Assembly: GCA_003556955.1 (NCBI GenBank)
Contig: PWQB01000313.1
Location: 1 to 5,215 of the forward strand
Length of the DNA: 5,215 nt
Reading direction: 5' to 3'
Source: Nostocaceae cyanobacterium CSSed10_463m
GTDB taxonomy: Bacteria > Cyanobacteriota > Cyanobacteriia > Cyanobacteriales > Nostocaceae
Each line of letters opens with the position of its first letter. Position 1 is the first letter of the stretch. Positions 1 through 5,158 of this stretch are shown piece after piece. Under the pieces are notes generated by a model that was not told where the DNA came from, ran no database searches, and saw nothing but the letters and a program-made list of their open reading frames with translations. Both the position numbers and the translations under genes were made by a program.

Positions 1-389
1 GGTTGCTAACATCTCCGACAAGAGAACCAGCAAATGATGGGATTGTTGCTTATTTAACAGATTTGTTAGCGCAAGGTCAAAGCGATCGCACTCTCTCAAC
101 ATCAGCTAATCAATTAAATGAATTTGGTTTAGATCAACCACTAGCAACGATCAACATTAACTTAAAAAATCAACAAACTCATCAGCTAATTTTGGGTAAA
201 CCTAACTTTAACCGTAGTTTCTTGTATGCAAAAACTGATTCTACAATCCCAGAAGATGGTAATGTAAATATTCTCCTAGTATCTACAGATTTTGAAAATG
301 CCGTAAATCGGCAACTTTCAGAATGGAAACAACCTGAAGAGACAAGTGAGATTGAAACGAGTCCAGAAGATGAAACAATTAATAATTAA
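1..389 (+). CDS. DUF4340 domain-containing protein, 3' part (5' end outside the window)
   Basis: This is the C-terminal part, about 129 residues, of a longer protein. The reading frame is open to the left edge, and the first two bases complete a codon that began upstream. The leftmost possible start (TTG at 3) lies inside the domain and is not a real start. The visible part reads like the end of cyanobacterial DUF4340 proteins: a PANDGIVAYLTDLLAQG stretch, then SDRTLS, then an EFGLDQP turn, then a beta-rich LKNQQTHQLILGKP-NFNRSFLYA segment. It ends in an acidic, low-complexity tail (about the last 22 residues, rich in Glu, Thr and Asn) before TAA. No membrane segment or catalytic motif is visible; an N-terminal anchor, if present, is outside the window. 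DUF4340 has no established biochemical function. In several bacteria such genes sit beside GldG/ABC-2 transporter genes, but that cannot be checked here. It is probably co-transcribed with purU, which starts 17 nt after its stop. Confidence 0.8.
   Translation, partial: LLTSPTREPANDGIVAYLTDLLAQGQSDRTLSTSANQLNEFGLDQPLATININLKNQQTHQLILGKPNFNRSFLYAKTDSTIPEDGNVNILLVSTDFENAVNRQLSEWKQPEETSEIETSPEDETINN
82..89. repeat. HIP1 octamer GCGATCGC
   Basis: An exact copy of the highly iterated palindrome of cyanobacterial genomes, inside the DUF4340 gene. It is useful as a taxonomic hint; no local function is implied. Confidence 0.85.
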
Positions 390-406
390 CAATTAATTCA
401 GGTTAC

Positions 407-1261
407 ATGACCAATCCCACCGCTACCTTGCTGATATCCTGTCCTGACCGCAGAGGATTAGTTGCCAAATTTGCCAATTTCATCTATGCTAATGGGGGAA
501 ATATTATCCATGCAGACCAGCATACAGACTCAGAAGCTGGATTATTTCTCACCCGCATTGAATGGCAATTAAATGGGTTTAATTTGCCCAGAGAAGTAAT
601 TGCTCCTGCTTTTAATGCGATCGCTCAACCTTTAGATGCTACATGGCAACTACACTTTTCTGATACAATACCACGGATTGCCATTTGGGTAAGTCGCCAA
701 GACCATTGCTTATTTGATTTAATTTGGCGACACAGAGCCAAAGAATTTGCCGCAGACATTCCCCTAATAATTAGTAATCATCCTAATTTACAGACAGTAG
801 CAGAGCAATTTGGCATAGATTATCATCACATTCCCATCACCAAAGAAAACAAAGCTGAACAAGAAGCTAAACAACTAGAACTGCTGCAAAAATATCAAAT
901 TGATTTAGTAGTTTTAGCCAAATATATGCAAGTTGTCAGCGCAGATTTTATTGAAAAATTTCCTAAAATCATTAACATTCATCATTCCTTTTTACCAGCT
1001 TTTGTTGGTGCTAACCCCTATCACCGAGCCTTTGAACGTGGGGTTAAAATTATTGGTGCTACTGCCCATTATGCCACTGCTGACTTAGATGCTGGTCCGA
1101 TTATAGAACAAGATGTAGTGCGAGTCAGTCACCGTGACGAAGTTGATGATTTAATTAGAAAAGGTAAAGATTTAGAACGAATTGTATTAGCTAGAGCCGT
1201 GAGATTACATTTACAAAATCGGGTTTTGGTATATACTAATAGAACAGTAGTATTTGGTTAA
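407..1261 (+). CDS. purU: Formyltetrahydrofolate deformylase (10-formyl-THF hydrolase)
   Basis: This cytosolic enzyme hydrolyses 10-formyltetrahydrofolate to formate and tetrahydrofolate, balancing the one-carbon folate pool. The 284-residue length is normal for PurU. Residues about 6-85 form an N-terminal ACT regulatory domain (SCPDRRGLVAKFANFIYANG, then HADQHTD); in characterised PurU this kind of domain senses Met/Gly status. Residues about 89-265 are the formyltransferase-type catalytic domain shared with PurN. The expected catalytic trio is present: Asn190 and His192 in INIHHSFLPAF, and Asp228 in LDAGPII. The conserved VSHRD segment follows at 240-244. The ACT domain and the HHSFLP motif separate it from PurN (glycinamide ribonucleotide transformylase). 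The ATG at 407 begins right before the ACT domain; only a weak AGG (400-402) precedes it, and it probably depends partly on read-through from the DUF4340 gene 17 nt upstream. The gene looks intact. A HIP1 octamer lies inside it at 617-624. Confidence 0.97.
   Translation: MTNPTATLLISCPDRRGLVAKFANFIYANGGNIIHADQHTDSEAGLFLTRIEWQLNGFNLPREVIAPAFNAIAQPLDATWQLHFSDTIPRIAIWVSRQDHCLFDLIWRHRAKEFAADIPLIISNHPNLQTVAEQFGIDYHHIPITKENKAEQEAKQLELLQKYQIDLVVLAKYMQVVSADFIEKFPKIINIHHSFLPAFVGANPYHRAFERGVKIIGATAHYATADLDAGPIIEQDVVRVSHRDEVDDLIRKGKDLERIVLARAVRLHLQNRVLVYTNRTVVFG
617..624. repeat. HIP1 octamer GCGATCGC
   Basis: The second exact HIP1 copy, inside the purU coding sequence, where it encodes part of the ACT domain (AIA at 71-73). 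Confidence 0.85.
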
Positions 1262-1264
1262 TAA

Positions 1265-1663
1265 TTAATAGGATTTACCATCACTACCAAAATATTCTCG
1301 ATATCTACAAACTTTATCTCCACGAATATCAAAAGAAACAGCTACGCGATTTTTGTAAGGCTTATTCGATAATATTCCTTCGTCACGAAACTCAAAAACC
1401 ACAGTTGTTTTATTACTGGTAACACTGTCTAAAGAAGTTAATTTTAACCCTGAACTAAAAGATGCAGACACATATTCAAAAAAATCTCTAGCACGGTCTT
1501 TTCCCTCATTTAAGCCGTGAAATTTGCCCATTGGGAACCAAAAGGTAAAATCTTCTGTAAGCATATCTAAAAATGCTTGCCATTCACCTGTAGCTAAACC
1601 GTGGGTAAAATACTCAAATGCTTTTTCAGCAACTTTTAAAGTTTTTTCTGATTGTTCTGACAT
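1265..1663 (-). CDS. NTF2-like / SnoaL-like domain protein
   Basis: A 132-residue single-domain protein with the layout of the NTF2/SnoaL cone fold. An N-terminal helix pair (residues about 8-36, VAEKAFEYFTHGLATGEW) is followed by LTEDFTFWFPMGKFHG (35-50), a helix with GKDRARDFFEYV (54-65), and beta strands ending in VAVSFDIRGDKVCRYREYFG (107-126). The family includes ketosteroid isomerases, polyketide cyclases, dehydratases and many uncharacterised small-molecule-binding proteins. The sequence does not reveal a substrate, so no reaction is assigned. There is no signal peptide or membrane segment, so it is probably cytosolic. The ATG is supported by a good Shine-Dalgarno AGAGG five bases upstream. 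The stop is only 3 bp from the convergent purU stop. It is the last gene of the minus-strand run and is separated from the oxidoreductase gene by a MITE-like element. It may act with the upstream hydrolase and oxidoreductase; this is inferred from position only. Confidence 0.85.
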   Translation of the reverse strand: MSEQSEKTLKVAEKAFEYFTHGLATGEWQAFLDMLTEDFTFWFPMGKFHGLNEGKDRARDFFEYVSASFSSGLKLTSLDSVTSNKTTVVFEFRDEGILSNKPYKNRVAVSFDIRGDKVCRYREYFGSDGKSY

Positions 1664-1668
1664 CTTTA

Positions 1669-1673
1669 CCTCT
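1669..1673 (-). promoter_or_regulatory. Shine-Dalgarno site of the NTF2-like gene
   Basis: The minus strand reads AGAGG, a 5-nt spacer (TAAAG), then ATG. This is the only strong Shine-Dalgarno site in the window, and it fixes the start of the NTF2-like gene at 1663. It suggests this gene is translated independently of its upstream neighbours. Confidence 0.75.
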
Positions 1674-1688
1674 AATTACTAAGATATA

Positions 1689-1698
1689 GATCCCTCTG
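1689..1698. repeat. Left copy of 10-bp direct repeat (putative target-site duplication)
   Basis: GATCCCTCTG directly abuts the left terminal inverted repeat of the MITE-like element. An identical copy abuts the right end. The identity stops exactly at the element ends, which supports a duplication made at insertion. Confidence 0.75.
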
Positions 1699-1790
1699 CA
1701 ATACCTTTCGGTTAAGGGATGTAGAGACGTTCCATGGAACGTCTCTACAAGGGTTTTCGGCTCACGAATTTGCTTAGCCGAACAGTATTG
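1699..1790. mobile_element. 92-bp MITE-like element with terminal inverted repeats and flanking direct repeats
   Basis: The left end reads CAATACCTTTCGGTTAAG (1699-1716). The right end, read on the opposite strand, is CAATACTGTTCGGCTAAG (1790-1773). These terminal inverted repeats match at 15 of 18 positions. Identical 10-bp direct repeats, GATCCCTCTG, abut both ends exactly (1689-1698 and 1791-1800), as expected for a target-site duplication. The interior holds a 30-bp perfect palindrome and a second small stem, TTCGGCT (1756-1762) with AGCCGAA (1776-1782). There is no coding capacity, so any movement would need a transposase supplied in trans. Size, ends and duplication fit a miniature inverted-repeat transposable element. 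The parent insertion sequence family cannot be named from this window. The element sits between the oxidoreductase and NTF2-like genes. Without it and one duplication copy, the gap between those genes would be about 63 nt. Confidence 0.8.
1720..1749. repeat. 30-bp perfect palindrome in the core of the MITE-like element
   Basis: The left half-site TGTAGAGACGTTCCA is followed at once by its exact reverse complement, giving 15-bp arms with no spacer and CCATGG at the centre. On either strand it could form a strong hairpin in RNA or a cruciform in DNA. There is no T-tract just beyond it on either strand, so it is not a typical intrinsic terminator. Similar palindromic modules recur in Nostocales intergenic regions, as I recall. 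Confidence 0.85.
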
Positions 1791-1800
1791 GATCCCTCTG
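1791..1800. repeat. Right copy of 10-bp direct repeat (putative target-site duplication)
   Basis: GATCCCTCTG is identical to the copy at 1689-1698 and begins at the base right after the right terminal inverted repeat. The lack of any mismatch suggests a fairly recent insertion. Confidence 0.75.
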
Positions 1801-1828
1801 GGTATTAAGTTTTTTAAGTTTGAACCAC

Positions 1829-2836
1829 TTAAAATCTCACAACTACTTTGCCACAGTTTTGACCGCTAAGTAAATATTCTACAGCAGAGGGAATAGATTC
1901 TATACTAAGGAACTGCGTCGGATCAACAGCAACTGTTAATTTATCTGTGTAGAAGAGATTTGAGAGGCGTTCGCTTGCTGGGGCTAAATATTCACTATAA
2001 TGAGGCATGAGAAAGCCACGCACAGAAGCACCTTTCCAAAATAACTGCTGATAAATGCGGGGTTGGGTAATTTGTTCTGGCTGCTTCGCATATTCAGAGA
2101 TAAAACCCACCACAACTAAACGCCCTCCTACGGCTAAGTTATCAACGCAGGTATCAAAAACTTCTTTACCCACACACTCAAAAATCAAATTAATGCCATT
2201 GGGGTATTCTTGTTTGAGGACATGGTTGAGATTTTCTTGACGATAGTTAATAATGCGATCGCACCCTAAATTCCTTAATAACTCTGCCTTAGTCTCAGAA
2301 CCACAAGTCCCAATCACATGATTTCCGGCTAGCTTTGCCAATTGTACAGCGATATGACCAGTACCACCAGCCGCAGCTGTCACCAAAACCACTTCATTAC
2401 TTTTCATCTGGCCGACTTGTTCTAGTGCAACCAAAGCTGATACACCTGTAGGCATTAAAGTTAACACCTCTGGTCTAGATTCACGCACCTTAAATGCTAA
2501 TGTAGAATCTACAGCCTGATATTCACGATAACCACCACCGAGGGCAATAGTTTGTACTGTATCACCAACCGAAAAATCTAGAACATTTTTCCCCACAGCT
2601 ACCACTTCTCCCACCGCTTCCACACCCACATCAAAAGGAGGAGTTAAGTTAGCAAAAGGAACTTCACCACGACAAAGCAAAGTATCAAAACCGCCATTCA
2701 CACCTGCAAATTTGTTTTGAATTAAAATTTCATTGGCTGTAAGTTCAGGTATAGGAACTTCTACAATTTCCACAGATGATGAGAAATCTTGGCTAAACCG
2801 TTTAGCAATTAGTTTTTTGTAAGTTTTTGGGTTCAT
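1829..2836 (-). CDS. MDR-superfamily NADPH-dependent quinone/enone oxidoreductase (PTGR3/ZADH2-like)
   Basis: A 335-residue medium-chain dehydrogenase/reductase, predicted cytosolic. The N-terminal GroES-like domain (residues about 7-120) contains NKFAGVNGGFDTLLCRG and GVEAVGEVVAVGKN. The Rossmann domain (about 125-270) carries the cofactor loop AAAGGTGHIAVQLAK, with the glycine motif at 154-160. Ser180, Lys183 and Tyr198 lie where related quinone reductases contact the NADPH 2'-phosphate. The GTCGSETKAELLRNLGCDR and NYRQENL segments and GFISEYA (244-250) resemble the prostaglandin reductase 3/ZADH2 branch, which reduces activated C=C bonds. The zinc-ligand set of alcohol dehydrogenases is absent, so a 'zinc-binding' label would mislead. 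The exact substrate is unknown. The start overlaps the hydrolase gene by 35 nt. It is kept because TYKKLIAKRFS is a normal family N-terminus and the next Met is residue 128. Only a weak GGA (2845-2847) precedes it, which suggests translational coupling. A HIP1 site lies at 2255-2262. Confidence 0.93.
   Translation of the reverse strand: MNPKTYKKLIAKRFSQDFSSSVEIVEVPIPELTANEILIQNKFAGVNGGFDTLLCRGEVPFANLTPPFDVGVEAVGEVVAVGKNVLDFSVGDTVQTIALGGGYREYQAVDSTLAFKVRESRPEVLTLMPTGVSALVALEQVGQMKSNEVVLVTAAAGGTGHIAVQLAKLAGNHVIGTCGSETKAELLRNLGCDRIINYRQENLNHVLKQEYPNGINLIFECVGKEVFDTCVDNLAVGGRLVVVGFISEYAKQPEQITQPRIYQQLFWKGASVRGFLMPHYSEYLAPASERLSNLFYTDKLTVAVDPTQFLSIESIPSAVEYLLSGQNCGKVVVRF
2255..2262. repeat. HIP1 octamer GCGATCGC
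   Basis: The third exact HIP1 copy, inside the oxidoreductase gene at the CDRI codons (residues about 192-195). Its presence suggests the gene has been resident in the cyanobacterial genome long enough to share its oligonucleotide bias. Confidence 0.85.
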
Positions 2837-3635
2837 TTAAAAATTCCAGCACTACCTGAGATATTTCCTCAGCCATTTGATTCATCATACAAATTGTACC
2901 GCCAATAATCTCAATTATCTGGCCTTGAGGAATTAATTGAGCCACAAAATGTCTGTTTTCGGATGTAGCTAAACCTAAGCGTTCCAGTTCCTTAATATCT
3001 TCAGTTCCTGATAAGACTAAAGTAGGACAATTAATTAAACGAAATCTAGCTTCTAAACAACTTAAATAATTCACAACTGCCAAAGTACCATAAGCAGGAT
3101 AACCATGACATTTTAACTCTTCCAACAAACAACGATGATTAAACTCTGGAGAATTTGTATATTTACTATAAGCTAACCATCTAGGTAGCAAATGTCCACC
3201 ATCAGCCTTGATTTGGAACTTGTTGGCATAACTGTTTAAAATATTATCTTTTTCTTGCTCACTAAACTTATCCACATTAGATAATATCAGTTTTTCCACT
3301 CGTTCCGGATATGCAGCTGCAACCTCTGCGGCGACATACGCACCAGTGTGATTTCCTAAAATACTGATTTTAGTAATTCCTAATTCATCCAAAAGTGCAA
3401 TTACCGTTTTAGCATAGTCTGCAACAGAGTAAATTCTCGGCGGTTTATCAGAATTACCAAACCCCATCATATCCATTGCCATAACGCAATTATTTACGGC
3501 AAATAAAGGCATCAATTCACGAAATTCATCGCTACTTTGAGGACTTCTATGCAGTAATAATAGAGGTTTTCCCTCTCCTGCAATTTGGTAAAATATTTGT
3601 CCATCCTCTGTATCCAGAAAAGTTTTTTTCACCAT
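2802..3635 (-). CDS. Alpha/beta-hydrolase-fold protein with a non-canonical catalytic triad
   Basis: A 277-residue alpha/beta-hydrolase-1 type protein with no signal peptide, probably cytosolic. Fold landmarks occur in order: the strand and oxyanion region LLLLHRSPQSSDEF (25-38), MDMMGFGNSDKPP (54-66), the nucleophile elbow ILGNHTGA (92-99), AAAYPERVEKLILSN (106-120), a helical cap region (about 125-195), the acid strand LVLSGTED (207-213), and the C-terminal GGT (245-247) followed by an EEISQVVLEFL helix. The elbow G-x-x-x-G holds His96 where Ser, Asp or Cys is usual, and Thr247 replaces the usual catalytic His of GGH; Asp213 remains. I recall other bacterial proteins with LHxTPxSSDE and GxHTGA signatures, so this is probably a divergent subfamily rather than a decayed gene. 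Hydrolase activity should not be assumed. An in-frame TGA two codons upstream fixes the ATG, or the adjacent GTG, as the start. No Shine-Dalgarno is seen. The 3' end overlaps the oxidoreductase gene by 35 nt, and hisS lies 65 nt upstream. Confidence 0.9.
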   Translation of the reverse strand: MVKKTFLDTEDGQIFYQIAGEGKPLLLLHRSPQSSDEFRELMPLFAVNNCVMAMDMMGFGNSDKPPRIYSVADYAKTVIALLDELGITKISILGNHTGAYVAAEVAAAYPERVEKLILSNVDKFSEQEKDNILNSYANKFQIKADGGHLLPRWLAYSKYTNSPEFNHRCLLEELKCHGYPAYGTLAVVNYLSCLEARFRLINCPTLVLSGTEDIKELERLGLATSENRHFVAQLIPQGQIIEIIGGTICMMNQMAEEISQVVLEFLNEPKNLQKTNC

Positions 3636-3653
3636 AAATCAAAAAAAGTTTGT

Positions 3654-3675
3654 AGTGAGGACTTTAGTCCTCCCT
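3654..3675. repeat. Palindromic intergenic repeat; possible weak terminator after hisS
   Basis: GAGGACT (3657-3663) and AGTCCTC (3666-3672) form a 7-bp perfect stem, extended by two more pairs after one mismatch. Read on the minus strand in the hisS direction, the stem is followed by a 9-nt gap and then seven T residues (3647-3641). The T-tract is too far from the stem for a strong intrinsic terminator, so partial termination or a dispersed repeat is more likely. It lies in the 65-nt gap between hisS and the hydrolase gene and may tune read-through. Confidence 0.55.
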
Positions 3676-3700
3676 TTCCTCTACCAACAAAATCTGAAAA

Positions 3701-5089
3701 TCAACCCAATCTCTTGTTAATTTCCCCAGCCAAATTATCCAATGTAACTTCAATTTGCTCACCGGATTTTAAATCCTTCAAAGAAGACTTTTGTGCTGCT
3801 GCTTCCTCAGAACCAATAATTACGCAAAATTGAATACCTTGTTTATCAGCCAGTTGAAATTGCTTACCCAATGGACGCTTATCAAAATTAGTGACAACAT
3901 TAATTCCAGCGCGACGCAAGTTTTGAGAAACTTGTAAATAAATCGGCATTAAATCGGCTTGCATATTCACCACCATTACCTGCGCTGGTGTTGCAGATAA
4001 GGTATTCAGAATACCAGCTTTGAGCAAGCGACTAATTAACCGAGTTAAGCCAATAGAAATACCCACACCCGGCATTTTTTCGCCCAAAAAAGTCCCCACC
4101 AATTCCTCATATCTGCCCCCAGAACAAATACTACCTAAAGCTTCGTGTCCTAACAAAGTTGTTTCATAAACTGTGCCAGTATAATAATCAAGACCACGCG
4201 CAATTGATAAATCAATACAAAAGCGATTTTCTGAGACTCCCAAATTACGCACACCTGCAATTACAGTTGCTAACTCTGTGACACCTAAATTAAATTGCTC
4301 GGCTTCTGGGAGATTTTCCGCTAGATGCTGGAGTTTATCTAAGACATGATCAACCGTGCCATTAATGTTAATAAAATCAATAATTTTTTGCGTATGTTCT
4401 GCATTAATACCTTCTAATTCTAAAGCTTGCTTAACTTTAGCTTCGCCAATTTTTTCTAAATTATCAATTATACTAATACAGGCTTTAATTTTATTTTCAG
4501 CTATTCCCACAGATGTAAAAAATCCTGTGAGAATTTTCCGGTTATTGATGCGAATCAAAAAATCACCAATATTCACAGCTTCAAAAATTTCCGTGATAAT
4601 TGCCGGCATTTGAGCATCATAAAGTAAACTCAGTTCCCGCCGAGCTACTACATCAATATCACATTGACGAAACTGCCGAAATCGCCCATCTTTTGCTCTT
4701 TCTCCCCGAAAAACCACATCCATTTGGTAACGAGCAAAGGGAAATGTTAATTCATTTAAATGACGGGCAATATAAGCTGCTAATGGTACAGTTTGGTCAA
4801 ATTTTAAAGCTCTAGCTTCTGAACCTGTTTCCCCGGCTTTTTCCTTCTCAGCTTGCCGATTTGGTGGGAGAATAGGGTCAATGCCATAAATTATGTTATC
4901 GCCTTGATTACCCTTAGCCTGTAAAACTTCTAAACGTTCAACTGCGGGGGTTTCAATGGGTGTAAATCCGTAGCTTTCAAAGACCCGGCGAATATTATCT
5001 AATAAGTATACTTCTAAGCGTTTTTCACTGGGGAGAAATTCGGGAAATCCACTGGGAGTTGAGAAGTTGATTTTGTCACCTTTTACCAT
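3701..5089 (-). CDS. hisS: Histidyl-tRNA synthetase (histidine--tRNA ligase)
   Basis: This class II aminoacyl-tRNA synthetase charges tRNA-His with histidine, using ATP, in the cytosol. It normally acts as a homodimer. The 462-residue length is slightly above a typical bacterial HisRS. Catalytic-core landmarks appear in order: GFTPIETPAVE (41-51, motif 1 region), DQTVPLAAYIAR (98-109), motif 2 from FARYQMDVVFRGER to RFRQFRQCDIDVV (118-148), histidine motif A ARGLDYYTGTVYE (297-309, with Arg298 matching the catalytic arginine), motif B SGGRYEELVG (323-332), and motif 3 PGVGISIGLTRL (340-351). Residues about 365-462 are the anticodon-binding domain. The N-terminus is TPSGFPEFLP, not the RGTxDxLP of common bacterial HisRS, and motif 2 has QCDIDVV. 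This marks a distinct HisRS lineage that I recognise from Nostoc-type cyanobacteria. An in-frame TAA five codons upstream, with no start codon between, fixes the ATG. No clear Shine-Dalgarno is present. Downstream genes may be co-transcribed. Confidence 0.98.
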   Translation of the reverse strand: MVKGDKINFSTPSGFPEFLPSEKRLEVYLLDNIRRVFESYGFTPIETPAVERLEVLQAKGNQGDNIIYGIDPILPPNRQAEKEKAGETGSEARALKFDQTVPLAAYIARHLNELTFPFARYQMDVVFRGERAKDGRFRQFRQCDIDVVARRELSLLYDAQMPAIITEIFEAVNIGDFLIRINNRKILTGFFTSVGIAENKIKACISIIDNLEKIGEAKVKQALELEGINAEHTQKIIDFININGTVDHVLDKLQHLAENLPEAEQFNLGVTELATVIAGVRNLGVSENRFCIDLSIARGLDYYTGTVYETTLLGHEALGSICSGGRYEELVGTFLGEKMPGVGISIGLTRLISRLLKAGILNTLSATPAQVMVVNMQADLMPIYLQVSQNLRRAGINVVTNFDKRPLGKQFQLADKQGIQFCVIIGSEEAAAQKSSLKDLKSGEQIEVTLDNLAGEINKRLG

Positions 5090-5125
5090 GTTTCTACTTT
5101 GTTAACTATGAGTTTGAGAGTTTAA

Positions 5126-5131
5126 ATTATA
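5126..5131 (-). promoter_or_regulatory. Putative -10 box of the hisS promoter
   Basis: The minus strand reads a perfect TATAAT, 36 nt upstream of the hisS ATG, which would give a leader of about 30 nt. At a 16-18 nt spacing upstream I see only poor -35 candidates (TTCTTG or TTTCTT-like). The call therefore rests on the -10 hexamer and its position. The leader is too short for a T-box or other large riboswitch. Confidence 0.5.
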
Positions 5132-5158
5132 GCGCTTCTGGGATGAACAAGAAAATAT

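Noticed and set aside
3..389. TTG at position 3 as a true start of the DUF4340 protein
   Set aside because: The frame is open to the window edge and the TTG falls inside the conserved domain, so the gene must start upstream.
367..400. AT-rich repeats of the AATTAAT type around the DUF4340 stop
   Set aside because: Simple low-complexity sequence in an AT-rich gap; no consistent unit or symmetry beyond chance.
1674..1700. A promoter for the NTF2-like gene around TATATC on the minus strand
   Set aside because: The hexamer is a weak -10 match, and no -35 element occurs at an acceptable spacing.
1720..1749. The palindrome as an intrinsic terminator
   Set aside because: There is no T-tract directly after the stem on either strand, and there is no spacer for a normal loop.
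2055..2240. Short plus-strand open frame opposite the oxidoreductase gene
   Set aside because: It lies wholly antisense to a strongly supported gene, has no recognisable motif, and is best explained as a shadow frame.
3585..3833. Plus-strand open frame spanning the hydrolase start, the intergenic gap and the end of hisS
   Set aside because: It is antisense to two genes, crosses a palindromic repeat, and encodes a low-complexity peptide with no family resemblance.
4356..4815. Two plus-strand open frames (4356-4613 and 4600-4815) opposite hisS
   Set aside because: Both are antisense to conserved HisRS sequence. The hydrophobic look of the first reflects the reverse complement of A/T-rich codons, not a real membrane protein.
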